Shown: positions 35,661-42,980 of the stretch, in pieces
Position numbering within the stretch: position 1 is the stretch's first letter
Layout: every line of letters begins with the position of its first letter
Source: Pseudomonadota bacterium
GTDB taxonomy: Bacteria; Pseudomonadota; Alphaproteobacteria; Reyranellales; Reyranellaceae
NCBI GenBank assembly: GCA_018242505.1
Contig: JAFEBU010000015.1
Location: 1-64,000 of the forward strand
Length of the DNA: 64,000 nt
Direction: 5' to 3'
The notes under the pieces: model-generated
The model's input: the letters and a program-made list of their open reading frames with translations, nothing else
The model's database searches: none
What the model was told of the DNA's origin: nothing
Position numbers and translations under genes: made by a program

Positions 35661-36395
35661 ATGGAATTCCAGTTTCTGGGATCGGGCGATGCGTTCGGCA
35701 GCGGCGGGCGCTTCAACACCTGCTTCCTGGTGCGCGACCGGCGGGGCGCCTTCCTGATCGATTGCGGCGCCTCCTCGATGATCGCCCTGCGCAAATTCGG
35801 CGCCGATCCCAACACGGTACGGGCGATCGTGATCTCGCATCTGCATGGCGACCATTTCGGCGGGTTGCCGTTCCTGATCCTCGACGCCCAGCTCGTGAGC
35901 CGCCGGACTGCGCCGCTCGTGATCGCCGGGCCGCCGGGATTGAGGGCGCGCCTCGAAACCGCGATGGAGGCCTTCTTCCCCGGTTCGACCAGGGTCGAGC
36001 GCCGGTTCGCACTTGAGATCCGCGAGATGCAGCCCGGTGCAGCCCACGACATCGAGGGACTCGAGGTGACGCCGTATCTCATGCGGCATCCGTGCGGCGC
36101 GCCGCCCTTCGCGCTGCGCATCGCGGTCGACGGCAAGGTGCTGTGCTATTCCGGCGACACTGAATGGGTGGAAGCTCTGGCCGAAGCGGCGCGCGGCGCC
36201 GATCTTTTCGTCGCCGAGGCCTACTTCACCGACAAGACGATCAAGTTCCACCTCGACTATGCGACGCTTGCCGCCCACCTGCCGGCGATCGGCGCCAAGC
36301 GCGTGATCGTGACCCACATGAGCCCCGACATGCTGCGCCGTCACGGCACGCTTGGCTGCGAGGCGGCCGAGGACGGGATGGTCGTCTCGCTCTGA
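35661..36395 (+). CDS. MBL-fold metallo-hydrolase
   Basis: A 244-residue metallo-beta-lactamase-fold protein of the RNase Z/arylsulfatase-like group. The metal motif is SHLHGDHFGG (His60, His62, Asp64, His65), followed by LMRHPCGAPPFALRI, the CYSGDTEW aspartate and VTHMSPDM for the last histidine. Its length is shorter than RNase Z and the exosite is not evident, so tRNA processing is unlikely; a phosphodiesterase or lactonase role is possible. The start ATG 35661 (MEFQFLGSGDAFGSGGRFNT) fits the family. Confidence 0.87.
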   Translation: MEFQFLGSGDAFGSGGRFNTCFLVRDRRGAFLIDCGASSMIALRKFGADPNTVRAIVISHLHGDHFGGLPFLILDAQLVSRRTAPLVIAGPPGLRARLETAMEAFFPGSTRVERRFALEIREMQPGAAHDIEGLEVTPYLMRHPCGAPPFALRIAVDGKVLCYSGDTEWVEALAEAARGADLFVAEAYFTDKTIKFHLDYATLAAHLPAIGAKRVIVTHMSPDMLRRHGTLGCEAAEDGMVVSL

Positions 36396-36498
36396 CGAGG
36401 AAACGACGCGGGCAAACGGCTTGTTCGCTGGGTCAGCTTGTGCAGGTTTCGGCCAAATACCTTGCGGGCTCCGCAAGCAGACGCGCATCCTGTCGATC

Positions 36499-37422
36499 AT
36501 GGCCATCACCCTCCAGGAGTCGCTGCGCGCTGTCTTCTACGCGCCGTTATACGTCGCGCTTGCGCGAGACGCTTTCACAGCGGAAGGCGTCGAGATCGAG
36601 TTCGTGAGTTCGCCACGGCCGCAGGATGCAGCTCTGCGGCTGATGGACGGCACGGTCGATGTCTGCTGGGGCGGACCGATGCGGGTGATGGAGACCTATC
36701 AGACCGTGCCGGGCTGCGACATTGTCTGCTTCGCCGAGGTCGTGACGCGCGATCCCTTCCTGCTGATGGGCCGGGAGCCCAGGGCCGCCTTCAAGCTCGC
36801 CGATCTCGAGACGGCAACGCTCGCCACGGTGAGCGAAGTGCCGACGCCCTGGCTTTGTCTGCAACACGACCTGCGGCTGGCCGGCATCGACCCGACGACC
36901 ATGAAGCGCGTCGCCAATCGGATCATGGCCGAGAACGTAGCGGCGCTGAGGAGAGGCGAGATCGACGTCGTTCAGGTCTTCGAGCCCTTTCCCAGCCTGC
37001 TGATCGCCGACAAGGCGGCCCACATCTGGTACGCGGCAGCGCAGCGCGGTCCGACCTCGTACACGACCTTCTATGCGCGGCGCGGTCTCCTCACGCAGCG
37101 TCGTGACGAGGTGATGCGCATGGTCCGCGCGATCCAACGCACCGAGAAATGGGTCAAGGCCGCTTCGGGCAAGGAGATCGCGGCCACCATTGCCCACTAT
37201 TTCCCGGACCTGCCGCCCACGATCCTCGAAGCCGCCTGTGTGCGCTACAAGGGGTTCGGCATCTGGAACGACACACCGATCCTGTCGAAACAAGGTTATG
37301 ACCGACTGCGCGACGGGCTGGTGTCCGGCGGCTTCGTCTCAACCGGAGTTCCGTTCGAGGTGGCCGTCGACAACAGCCTCGCCCGCACGGTTGTTGACGA
37401 AAACCTGCCGCCACTTGCGTAG
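36499..37422 (+). CDS. NMT1/THI5-like ABC substrate-binding protein without signal peptide
   Basis: A 307-residue protein with the two-lobed NMT1/SsuA-like fold: LRAVFYAPLYVALARDAFTAEGVEIEFVSSP at the N-terminus, RLMDGTVDVCWGGPMRVM, and the VLQVFEP-type domain hinge VVQVFEPFPSLL. Such proteins bind pyrimidine precursors, sulfonates or similar compounds. It begins directly with the domain; neither this start nor the open region upstream provides a signal peptide, so it is probably cytoplasmic or mis-started. No permease or ATPase is adjacent; the nearest compatible transporter in the window is at 55072-58168. Confidence 0.82.
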   Translation: MAITLQESLRAVFYAPLYVALARDAFTAEGVEIEFVSSPRPQDAALRLMDGTVDVCWGGPMRVMETYQTVPGCDIVCFAEVVTRDPFLLMGREPRAAFKLADLETATLATVSEVPTPWLCLQHDLRLAGIDPTTMKRVANRIMAENVAALRRGEIDVVQVFEPFPSLLIADKAAHIWYAAAQRGPTSYTTFYARRGLLTQRRDEVMRMVRAIQRTEKWVKAASGKEIAATIAHYFPDLPPTILEAACVRYKGFGIWNDTPILSKQGYDRLRDGLVSGGFVSTGVPFEVAVDNSLARTVVDENLPPLA

Positions 37423-37452
37423 GTCGTCGCGTCCGTGCCGGCGATCGATGCG

Positions 37453-39075
37453 TCACGCCGCCATCGCCGGCCGCGCCCCGGTGCGGCGATAGGACAGCGC
37501 CTCGGCGATGTGCAGGCGGCGCACGGCATCGGCGCCGTCGAGATCGGCAAGCGTACGGGCCACACGCAAGGTGCGATGCCAGGCGCGCGCCGAGAGACCG
37601 AGTCGCTCGGCCGCGCGCGTCAGCAGCGCCCGGCCTTCGGCATCGGGTTCGGCGATTGCGGCGAGCAGCGTGCCGTCGGTGTCGGCGTTGCAGCGCGGCT
37701 TGCCCCAGTGGCGCGCACGGTCCGACAGCAGGCCGGCGGTGGGCTCGCTCTCGATCGTGGTGAGCTTGCCCTTCCTGTCGAGGGCGGCCAGCCGATCGCG
37801 CTGGACCGTGCGCGCCGCGGCGACGCGTGCCGCCACATCGGCCGAGCTTTCCGCCGGCGGCGGCAGGGCGAGATCGGCGGCGTCGACGCGCGGCACGTCG
37901 ATGCAAAGGTCGATGCGATCGAGCAACGGCCCGGAGAGCTTCGCCTGATAGTCGAAGCCGCAACGCGGCGCGCGCCCACAGCCATGGCTTGCCTCCATGA
38001 GGTGGCCGCAGCGGCAGGGATTCATCGCCGCGACCAGCTGGAAGCGCGCCGGGTAGGTGACGTGCGCGGCGGCTCGCGAAACGGTGACGCGGCCGGTTTC
38101 GATCGGCTGGCGCAGCGCCTCGAGCGCGGCACGGCTGAACTCCGGCAATTCGTCCAGGAACAGCACCCCATGATGGGCGAGCGACACCTCGCCGGGACGG
38201 GCGCGCGCCCCGCCACCCACCAGCGCCGGCAGGGTCGCCGAGTGATGCGGGTCGCGAAAGGGGCGGCGGCGCGACAGCCGTCCATCGCCGGTCTCGCCCG
38301 CCAGCGAGCGCACCATGGTGGCTTCGAGCGCCTCCTCGGCGTCGAGCGGCGGGAGCAGGCCCGGCAGGCGCGCCGCCAGCATCGACTTGCCCGAGCCAGG
38401 CGGGCCGATCATCAGCAGATTGTGGCCACCGGCCGCCGCCACTTCGAGCACGCGCTTGGCCGTCTCCTGACCCTTGATCTCGGCGAGGTCGGGATAGGCG
38501 ACATCCTCGTCAGACACGACCGCCTGCGGTGCCGGCAGGATCTGCTGGCCGCGCAGATGGTTGATCAGCGCCAGCAGCGACGGCGCGGCCAGGACCGGCG
38601 GCTGGTCGGGATCGTTGGCCGGCCGGAAGCCGCCCCACGCCGCCTCGCCACCGCAGGCGGCCGGACAGATGATGCCGCGCCCGGTCGCGGCGGCGGCAAT
38701 CGCGGCGGGCAGCACACCCGGCACGCGCGTCAACGACCCGTCGAGCGCCAACTCGCCCAGCACGACAAACCCTGCCACGCTCTCCCGCGCGACCACGCCC
38801 ATGGCGACCAGCAGCCCGAGCGCGATCGGCAGATCGTAGTGGCTGCCCTCCTTGGCGAGGTCGGCCGGCGAGAGATTGACCGAAATGCGCTGCGGCGGCA
38901 GGGCCAACCCCAGCGCCCGCAATGCCGCCCGCACGCGTTCGCGGCTCTCGCCCACCGCCTTGTCGGCGAGGCCTACCACTGTAAAGGCGAGTTGCCCGGG
39001 GGCGATCATCACCTGGACGTCGACCGGCAGCACATCCACTCCCTGAAACGCCACCGTCCGCACCTTCGCCTGCAT
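37453..39075 (-). CDS. comM: ComM/YifB-family Mg-chelatase-like AAA ATPase
   Basis: A 540-residue AAA+ protein of the ComM family. It has the N-terminal ChlI-like domain (about 20-145: GLADKAVGESRERVRAAL, LSPADLAKEGSHYDLPIAL), Walker A GPPGSGKS (224-231), Walker B VLFLDELPEF, and a C-terminal domain with a four-cysteine insertion (CRCGHL ... CGRAPRCG). ComM is a helicase that promotes branch migration during natural transformation. The start ATG 39075 (MQAKVRTVAFQG) has GGAGG 6 bases before it. A LexA-type SOS box covers its promoter, so it is likely damage-inducible. Confidence 0.94.
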   Translation of the reverse strand: MQAKVRTVAFQGVDVLPVDVQVMIAPGQLAFTVVGLADKAVGESRERVRAALRALGLALPPQRISVNLSPADLAKEGSHYDLPIALGLLVAMGVVARESVAGFVVLGELALDGSLTRVPGVLPAAIAAAATGRGIICPAACGGEAAWGGFRPANDPDQPPVLAAPSLLALINHLRGQQILPAPQAVVSDEDVAYPDLAEIKGQETAKRVLEVAAAGGHNLLMIGPPGSGKSMLAARLPGLLPPLDAEEALEATMVRSLAGETGDGRLSRRRPFRDPHHSATLPALVGGGARARPGEVSLAHHGVLFLDELPEFSRAALEALRQPIETGRVTVSRAAAHVTYPARFQLVAAMNPCRCGHLMEASHGCGRAPRCGFDYQAKLSGPLLDRIDLCIDVPRVDAADLALPPPAESSADVAARVAAARTVQRDRLAALDRKGKLTTIESEPTAGLLSDRARHWGKPRCNADTDGTLLAAIAEPDAEGRALLTRAAERLGLSARAWHRTLRVARTLADLDGADAVRRLHIAEALSYRRTGARPAMAA

Positions 39076-39100
39076 GCCCATCCTCCGGCCCCTTTGCAGA

Positions 39101-39115
39101 GAACAATCATAGAAC
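39101..39115 (-). promoter_or_regulatory. LexA (SOS) box overlapping the comM promoter
   Basis: On the minus strand the sequence is GTTC-TATGATT-GTTC, an exact GTTC-N7-GTTC alphaproteobacterial LexA box. It contains the candidate -10 TATGAT (39111-39106), which is preceded by TTTACC (39133-39128) with a 16-bp spacer. LexA bound here would block RNA polymerase directly. It lies 25 bases upstream of the start codon. Confidence 0.85.
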
Positions 39116-39184
39116 ACATAGAAGGAAGGTAAAGCACGTAGGAGTTGTATCGACCGTAAACCCGGGTGCTGCTTCAATGGCGGC

Positions 39185-40153
39185 ATGCAACGCCGCTCCA
39201 TCTTTCCCCTATTCACGGGCTTGCTGGCCACGCCTCTGGCGGCAAGAATCGCCGTCGCCTGGCCGGACCAGCCGATCCGTCTGGTCGTGCCCTATACGCC
39301 GGCCGGTGGCCCCGACATGATCGCCCGCTTCGTGGGCGATCGGCTGGCGGCGCGACTTGGCCAGCCGGTGGTGGTCGAGAACCTGCCGGGAGCCTCGGGC
39401 AATATCGGCAGCCAAGTCGTGGCGCGCGCCAGGCCCGACGGCAATACGATCATGTCACAGGTGAACACGCTGGTGATGAATCCCAGCCTCTACAAGAACA
39501 TGCCTTACGACCCGGTGACTGACTTCGCGCCGATCGGGCTCACCGCCTGGGGGTCTCTGGTATTGGTCGCGCATCCGAGCCAGGGGCCCAACACGCTGGC
39601 CGAGTTCCTTGCCGCCGCCAAGGCATCGCCGCGCAAGATCTATTACGGCAGCCCCGGCGTCGGCACTCCGCACCATCTCTCCATGGCCCTGGTCGAGACC
39701 GAAGCCGGCATCGAGCTGGTGCATGTCCCCTACAAGGGGTCGGCCGGAGCGGTGCAGGATCTGCTGGGCGGACAGATCCCGTACATGTTCCTGCCGGTGC
39801 ATGTCGCCGCCACGTATATCAAGAGTGGCAAGCTGAAGGCCTTGGCCATCGGCAGCGCCAAACGCCATCCCCTGCTGCCCGACGTGCCGACGCTGATCGA
39901 GCAGGGCCTGAAGGGCGCCGATGTCGACATGTGGTACGGCCTGTTCGCACCCAAGGACACGCCTGACGAGATCGTGATGCGCCTGGACAAGGAGCTGGCC
40001 GCGATCCTCGATTCCGACGAGGCGCGCGAGGCCTTCGGCAAGCAGGGCCTCACGCCCGCCACCTCGACGCCGGCAGAACTCGCCGAGATCGTGAAGCGCG
40101 ACCGCGCACGTTGGGCCGACATCATCGCCAAGCGCGGGATCAAGGCCGAATGA
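39185..40153 (+). CDS. Tripartite tricarboxylate transporter substrate-binding protein (TctC/Bug family)
   Basis: A 322-residue exported binding protein of the Bug/TctC family. A signal peptide (about 1-25, ending in AVA) precedes WPDQPIRLVVPYTPAGGPDMIARFVGDRLAARLGQPVVVENLPGASGNIGSQVVARA, the diagnostic N-terminal domain, and the VDMWYGLFAPKDTPDEIVMRLDKELAAIL C-terminal segment. Members bind carboxylates such as citrate or aromatic and dicarboxylic acids. No TctA or TctB membrane gene is adjacent. Its stop overlaps the start of the FAD monooxygenase gene (ATGA), and an acyl-CoA dehydrogenase follows. Confidence 0.92.
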   Translation: MQRRSIFPLFTGLLATPLAARIAVAWPDQPIRLVVPYTPAGGPDMIARFVGDRLAARLGQPVVVENLPGASGNIGSQVVARARPDGNTIMSQVNTLVMNPSLYKNMPYDPVTDFAPIGLTAWGSLVLVAHPSQGPNTLAEFLAAAKASPRKIYYGSPGVGTPHHLSMALVETEAGIELVHVPYKGSAGAVQDLLGGQIPYMFLPVHVAATYIKSGKLKALAIGSAKRHPLLPDVPTLIEQGLKGADVDMWYGLFAPKDTPDEIVMRLDKELAAILDSDEAREAFGKQGLTPATSTPAELAEIVKRDRARWADIIAKRGIKAE

Positions 40154-41400
40154 GCGAGTCCTCTCCCGATGTCCTGATCGTGGGCGGCGGAATCGGCGGC
40201 CTCGTGCTGGCGCTCAGCCTCCACCAGGCCGGCATCTCCTGCCGCGTCCTGGAAGCGGCGCCGGAAGTGCTGCCGCTCGGCGTCGGCATCAACCTCCTGC
40301 CTCATGCCATGCGCGAACTCTCCGAGCTGGGAGTGGCGAACGAGCTCGCCCGCCATGCGATCGAGACGCGCGAGCTTCGCTACTACAGCCGGCACGGCCA
40401 GTTCATCCACAAGGAGCCGCGCGGCCGCTTTGCCGGATACGACTGGGCGCAGCTTTCGATCCATCGCGCCGATCTGCATGACGTGCTGCTCGCCGCGGTG
40501 CGGGCGCGGCTGGGCGAGACGGCGGTGCTGCTCGGCCATCGCTGCGTGCGGATCGACCAGGAGTCGAGTGTCGTTACCGTCCATTGCGACAACGGCGCAA
40601 CACATCGCGGCCGGCTCGCCATCGGCGCCGACGGCATCCACTCCGCCGTGCGCGGCCAGCTCTATCCGAACGAGGGCTCGCCGAAATACTCCGGCGTCAA
40701 CATGTGGCGCGGCGCCACGCCCTGGCCCGCCTTCCTGGGCGGGGACATCATGACGTCGTCCGGCTGGCTGACGGTGGGCAAGACCGTGATCTATCCGATC
40801 CGGCCACCCTCGGCCGCGACCGGCGGCAAACCCTTGATCAACTGGGTGGCCGAGCTCGAGCGGCCCGAGGCGGTGCGCCAGGACTGGACCGGTCGCGGCC
40901 GGCTGTCGGACATCATGCCGGCCTTCGCCGGCCTCTCCTACGACTGGCTCGACATCACCGGCATGATCGAGAGCACCGAGGAAATCCTGGAATATCCCAT
41001 GGTCGATCGCGATCCGCTGGAGCGCTGGAGCTTTGGCCGGATCACGCTCCTGGGCGATGCCGCCCATCCGATGTACCCGCGTGGCTCCAACGGTGCGAGC
41101 CAGGCGATCATCGATGCACGCTTCCTCACCGGCCAGATCAAGCGGCTCGGTGCGATCCCCGATGCGCTCACGCAGTACGAGGCCGTGCGCAATCCCGCGT
41201 CCGCGAAGGTCGTCCTGACCAACCGGACCAATCCGCCCGACTCGATCCTGCGCGAAGTCTGGCACCGCTCCCGCGGCCAACCCTTCGAGCGCATCGAGGA
41301 CGTGATCTCGCCGGCCGAGCTGCAGGCGATCCTGGACCGCTACAGCAAGGTTGCCGGCTTCGACCGCGAGACGCTGCGCACGCGTCCGAGCTACGTCTAA
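40150..41400 (+). CDS. FAD-dependent monooxygenase (aromatic hydroxylase type)
   Basis: A 416-residue class A flavoprotein monooxygenase. FAD motifs are GGGIGG at 12-17, the DG segment GADGIHSAVRGQL, and the GD segment GDAAHPMYPRGSNGASQAI. Such enzymes hydroxylate salicylate-, hydroxybenzoate- or nicotinate-type acids with NAD(P)H and oxygen. It is coupled to the TctC-like gene by a 4-bp overlap and followed by an acyl-CoA dehydrogenase after 14 bases, suggesting uptake and oxidation of an organic acid. The substrate cannot be read from the sequence. Confidence 0.9.
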   Translation: MSESSPDVLIVGGGIGGLVLALSLHQAGISCRVLEAAPEVLPLGVGINLLPHAMRELSELGVANELARHAIETRELRYYSRHGQFIHKEPRGRFAGYDWAQLSIHRADLHDVLLAAVRARLGETAVLLGHRCVRIDQESSVVTVHCDNGATHRGRLAIGADGIHSAVRGQLYPNEGSPKYSGVNMWRGATPWPAFLGGDIMTSSGWLTVGKTVIYPIRPPSAATGGKPLINWVAELERPEAVRQDWTGRGRLSDIMPAFAGLSYDWLDITGMIESTEEILEYPMVDRDPLERWSFGRITLLGDAAHPMYPRGSNGASQAIIDARFLTGQIKRLGAIPDALTQYEAVRNPASAKVVLTNRTNPPDSILREVWHRSRGQPFERIEDVISPAELQAILDRYSKVAGFDRETLRTRPSYV

Positions 41401-41414
41401 CCAGAGAAAGAGTC

Positions 41415-42593
41415 ATGGATTTGAATTTCGCCCCGCCTGCCGAGCTGGTGGAACTTGCCGCTCTCGTGAAACGCTTCGTCCAGGAGAAGGTCATCCCCTA
41501 CGAGACCGACCCGCGCTGGACCGCACATGGCCCGACCGACGAGTTGCGCAGGGAGCTGAACGATCTCGCGAGGAAGGCCGGCGTCTTCGCCCCGCACGTG
41601 CCGGAGGAGTTCGGCGGCCGCGGCCTCTCCTTCGTCGGCCATGCGCTTGTGTTCGAAGCGGCCGGCTATTCCATGCTGGGACCGATGGCGATCCATTGCG
41701 CCTCGCCCGATGAAGGCAACATCCATCTGCTCGATGTCGTCGCGCGGCCCGACCAGCGCCGGCATTTCCTGAAGCGCATGGCCACCGGCGAGATCCGATC
41801 GATCTTCTGCATGACCGAGCCGGGCGGCGCGGGTTCCGATCCCGCGCTGCTGCAGACGACGGCGCGCCTCGACGGCAACGAATGGGTGATCAACGGCCGC
41901 AAGTGGCTGATCACCGGCGCCGAAGGTGCGGGCTGCGCCATCATCATGGCGAGGAACGAGGGCGGGCCGATGGACGGCCATGCCACCATGTTCCTCGCCG
42001 ACCTGCCCGATCCTGCGATCAGGATCAGCCGCACGCTCGACACCATGGACTCGAGCTTCACCGGCGGCCATGGCGAACTCGAGATCAGCAATCTGCGCCT
42101 GCCGGCCGACGCGGTGCTGGGCGAGGTCGGCAAGGGCTTTCGCTATGCCCAGGTGCGGCTCGCCCCGGCCCGCCTCACCCATTGCATGCGCTGGCTGGGT
42201 TCAGCCAACCGCGCGCACGATATCGCCACGGCTTACGCGCGTGAGCGCGTGGCGTTCGGCAAGAAACTCGGCGAGCACGAGGGCGTCTCCTTCATGCTGG
42301 CCGACAATGCAATGGACATCCACCTCGCGCGGCTGGCGATCTGGCATACCGCCTGGCTGCTCGACAAAGGGGACCGGGCCAGCAACGAAAGCTCGATGGC
42401 CAAGGTCGTCTGCTCCGAGGCGATCGCCCGCGTGGCCGATCGCTGCTTGCAGATCCTGGGCGGGCTCGGCATGACACGCGACACGATGGTCGAGCGCATC
42501 TTTCGCGACGTCAGGGCCTTCCGCATCTATGACGGCCCGTCCGAGGTGCATCGCTGGGCACTTGGCGCGCGGATCGTGGCGGGGAAGATGTAA
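41415..42593 (+). CDS. Acyl-CoA dehydrogenase (ACAD10/11-like)
   Basis: A 392-residue flavoprotein dehydrogenase with N-terminal helical, middle beta (CMTEPGGAGSDPALLQTTARLDGNEWVINGRKWLITGA) and C-terminal helical domains. The end RAFRIYDGPSEVHRWALGARIVAGKM and ARERVAFGKKLGEHEGVSFMLADNAMDIH are typical of the ACAD10/11 type, in which the catalytic glutamate of short-chain ACADs is replaced. Third gene of a coupled run with the TctC-like protein and monooxygenase. Confidence 0.92.
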   Translation: MDLNFAPPAELVELAALVKRFVQEKVIPYETDPRWTAHGPTDELRRELNDLARKAGVFAPHVPEEFGGRGLSFVGHALVFEAAGYSMLGPMAIHCASPDEGNIHLLDVVARPDQRRHFLKRMATGEIRSIFCMTEPGGAGSDPALLQTTARLDGNEWVINGRKWLITGAEGAGCAIIMARNEGGPMDGHATMFLADLPDPAIRISRTLDTMDSSFTGGHGELEISNLRLPADAVLGEVGKGFRYAQVRLAPARLTHCMRWLGSANRAHDIATAYARERVAFGKKLGEHEGVSFMLADNAMDIHLARLAIWHTAWLLDKGDRASNESSMAKVVCSEAIARVADRCLQILGGLGMTRDTMVERIFRDVRAFRIYDGPSEVHRWALGARIVAGKM

Positions 42594-42669
42594 CCCGAGG
42601 CCGGGAATGGGCGGCCCCGTTTCGCGGTTGACGCCCAATGCTGTTTCCGACCACCTTTGATGAACCATC

Positions 42670-42696
42670 GGATGCATGCCTCAGAGACATGCATCC
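42670..42696. repeat. Perfect 9-bp inverted repeat upstream of the GlsB-like gene
   Basis: GGATGCATG (42670-42678) and CATGCATCC (42688-42696) are exact inverted repeats with a 9-base spacer, ending 17 bases before the GlsB-like start codon. They may be an operator or form an mRNA hairpin just upstream of the ribosome site (GAGGG). Confidence 0.7.
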
Positions 42697-42713
42697 ATAC
42701 CGTGAGGGCTCGA

Positions 42714-42968
42714 ATGAGTGCACATGGCATCATCGTTTGGTTGATCATCGGAGCGGTCGCCGGCTGGCTTGCCGGCACGCTGGTGAAAGGTGGCGGTTTC
42801 GGCCTCATCGGCGATATCGTTGTCGGAATTGTCGGCGCCTTCATCGGCGGCTGGTTGGCAGGCGCGCTGGGCATCACGCTGGGCGGCGGCCTGATTGCCT
42901 CCATTGTGACAGCCACCATCGGCGCCATCATCCTCATCGTGATCTTGCGGGCGATCCGGCGGGCCTGA
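42714..42968 (+). CDS. GlsB/YeaQ/YmgE-family stress-associated membrane protein
   Basis: An 84-residue protein made of three glycine-rich hydrophobic helices (GAVAGWLAGTLVKGGGFGLIGDIVVGIVGAFIGGWLAG, then GGLIASIVTATIGAIILIVILRAIRR). The family is often called transglycosylase-associated or general stress protein; its molecular role is unproven. The start ATG 42714 (MSAHGIIVWL) follows GAGGG at a good distance; an upstream ATG at 42657 lacks support and would put a hydrophilic stretch before the helices. Confidence 0.9.
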   Translation: MSAHGIIVWLIIGAVAGWLAGTLVKGGGFGLIGDIVVGIVGAFIGGWLAGALGITLGGGLIASIVTATIGAIILIVILRAIRRA

Positions 42969-42980
42969 CGGACGGCCAGC

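Noticed and set aside
40584..41414. Upstream extension of the acyl-CoA dehydrogenase frame
   Set aside because: It lies inside the intact FAD monooxygenase gene in another frame.
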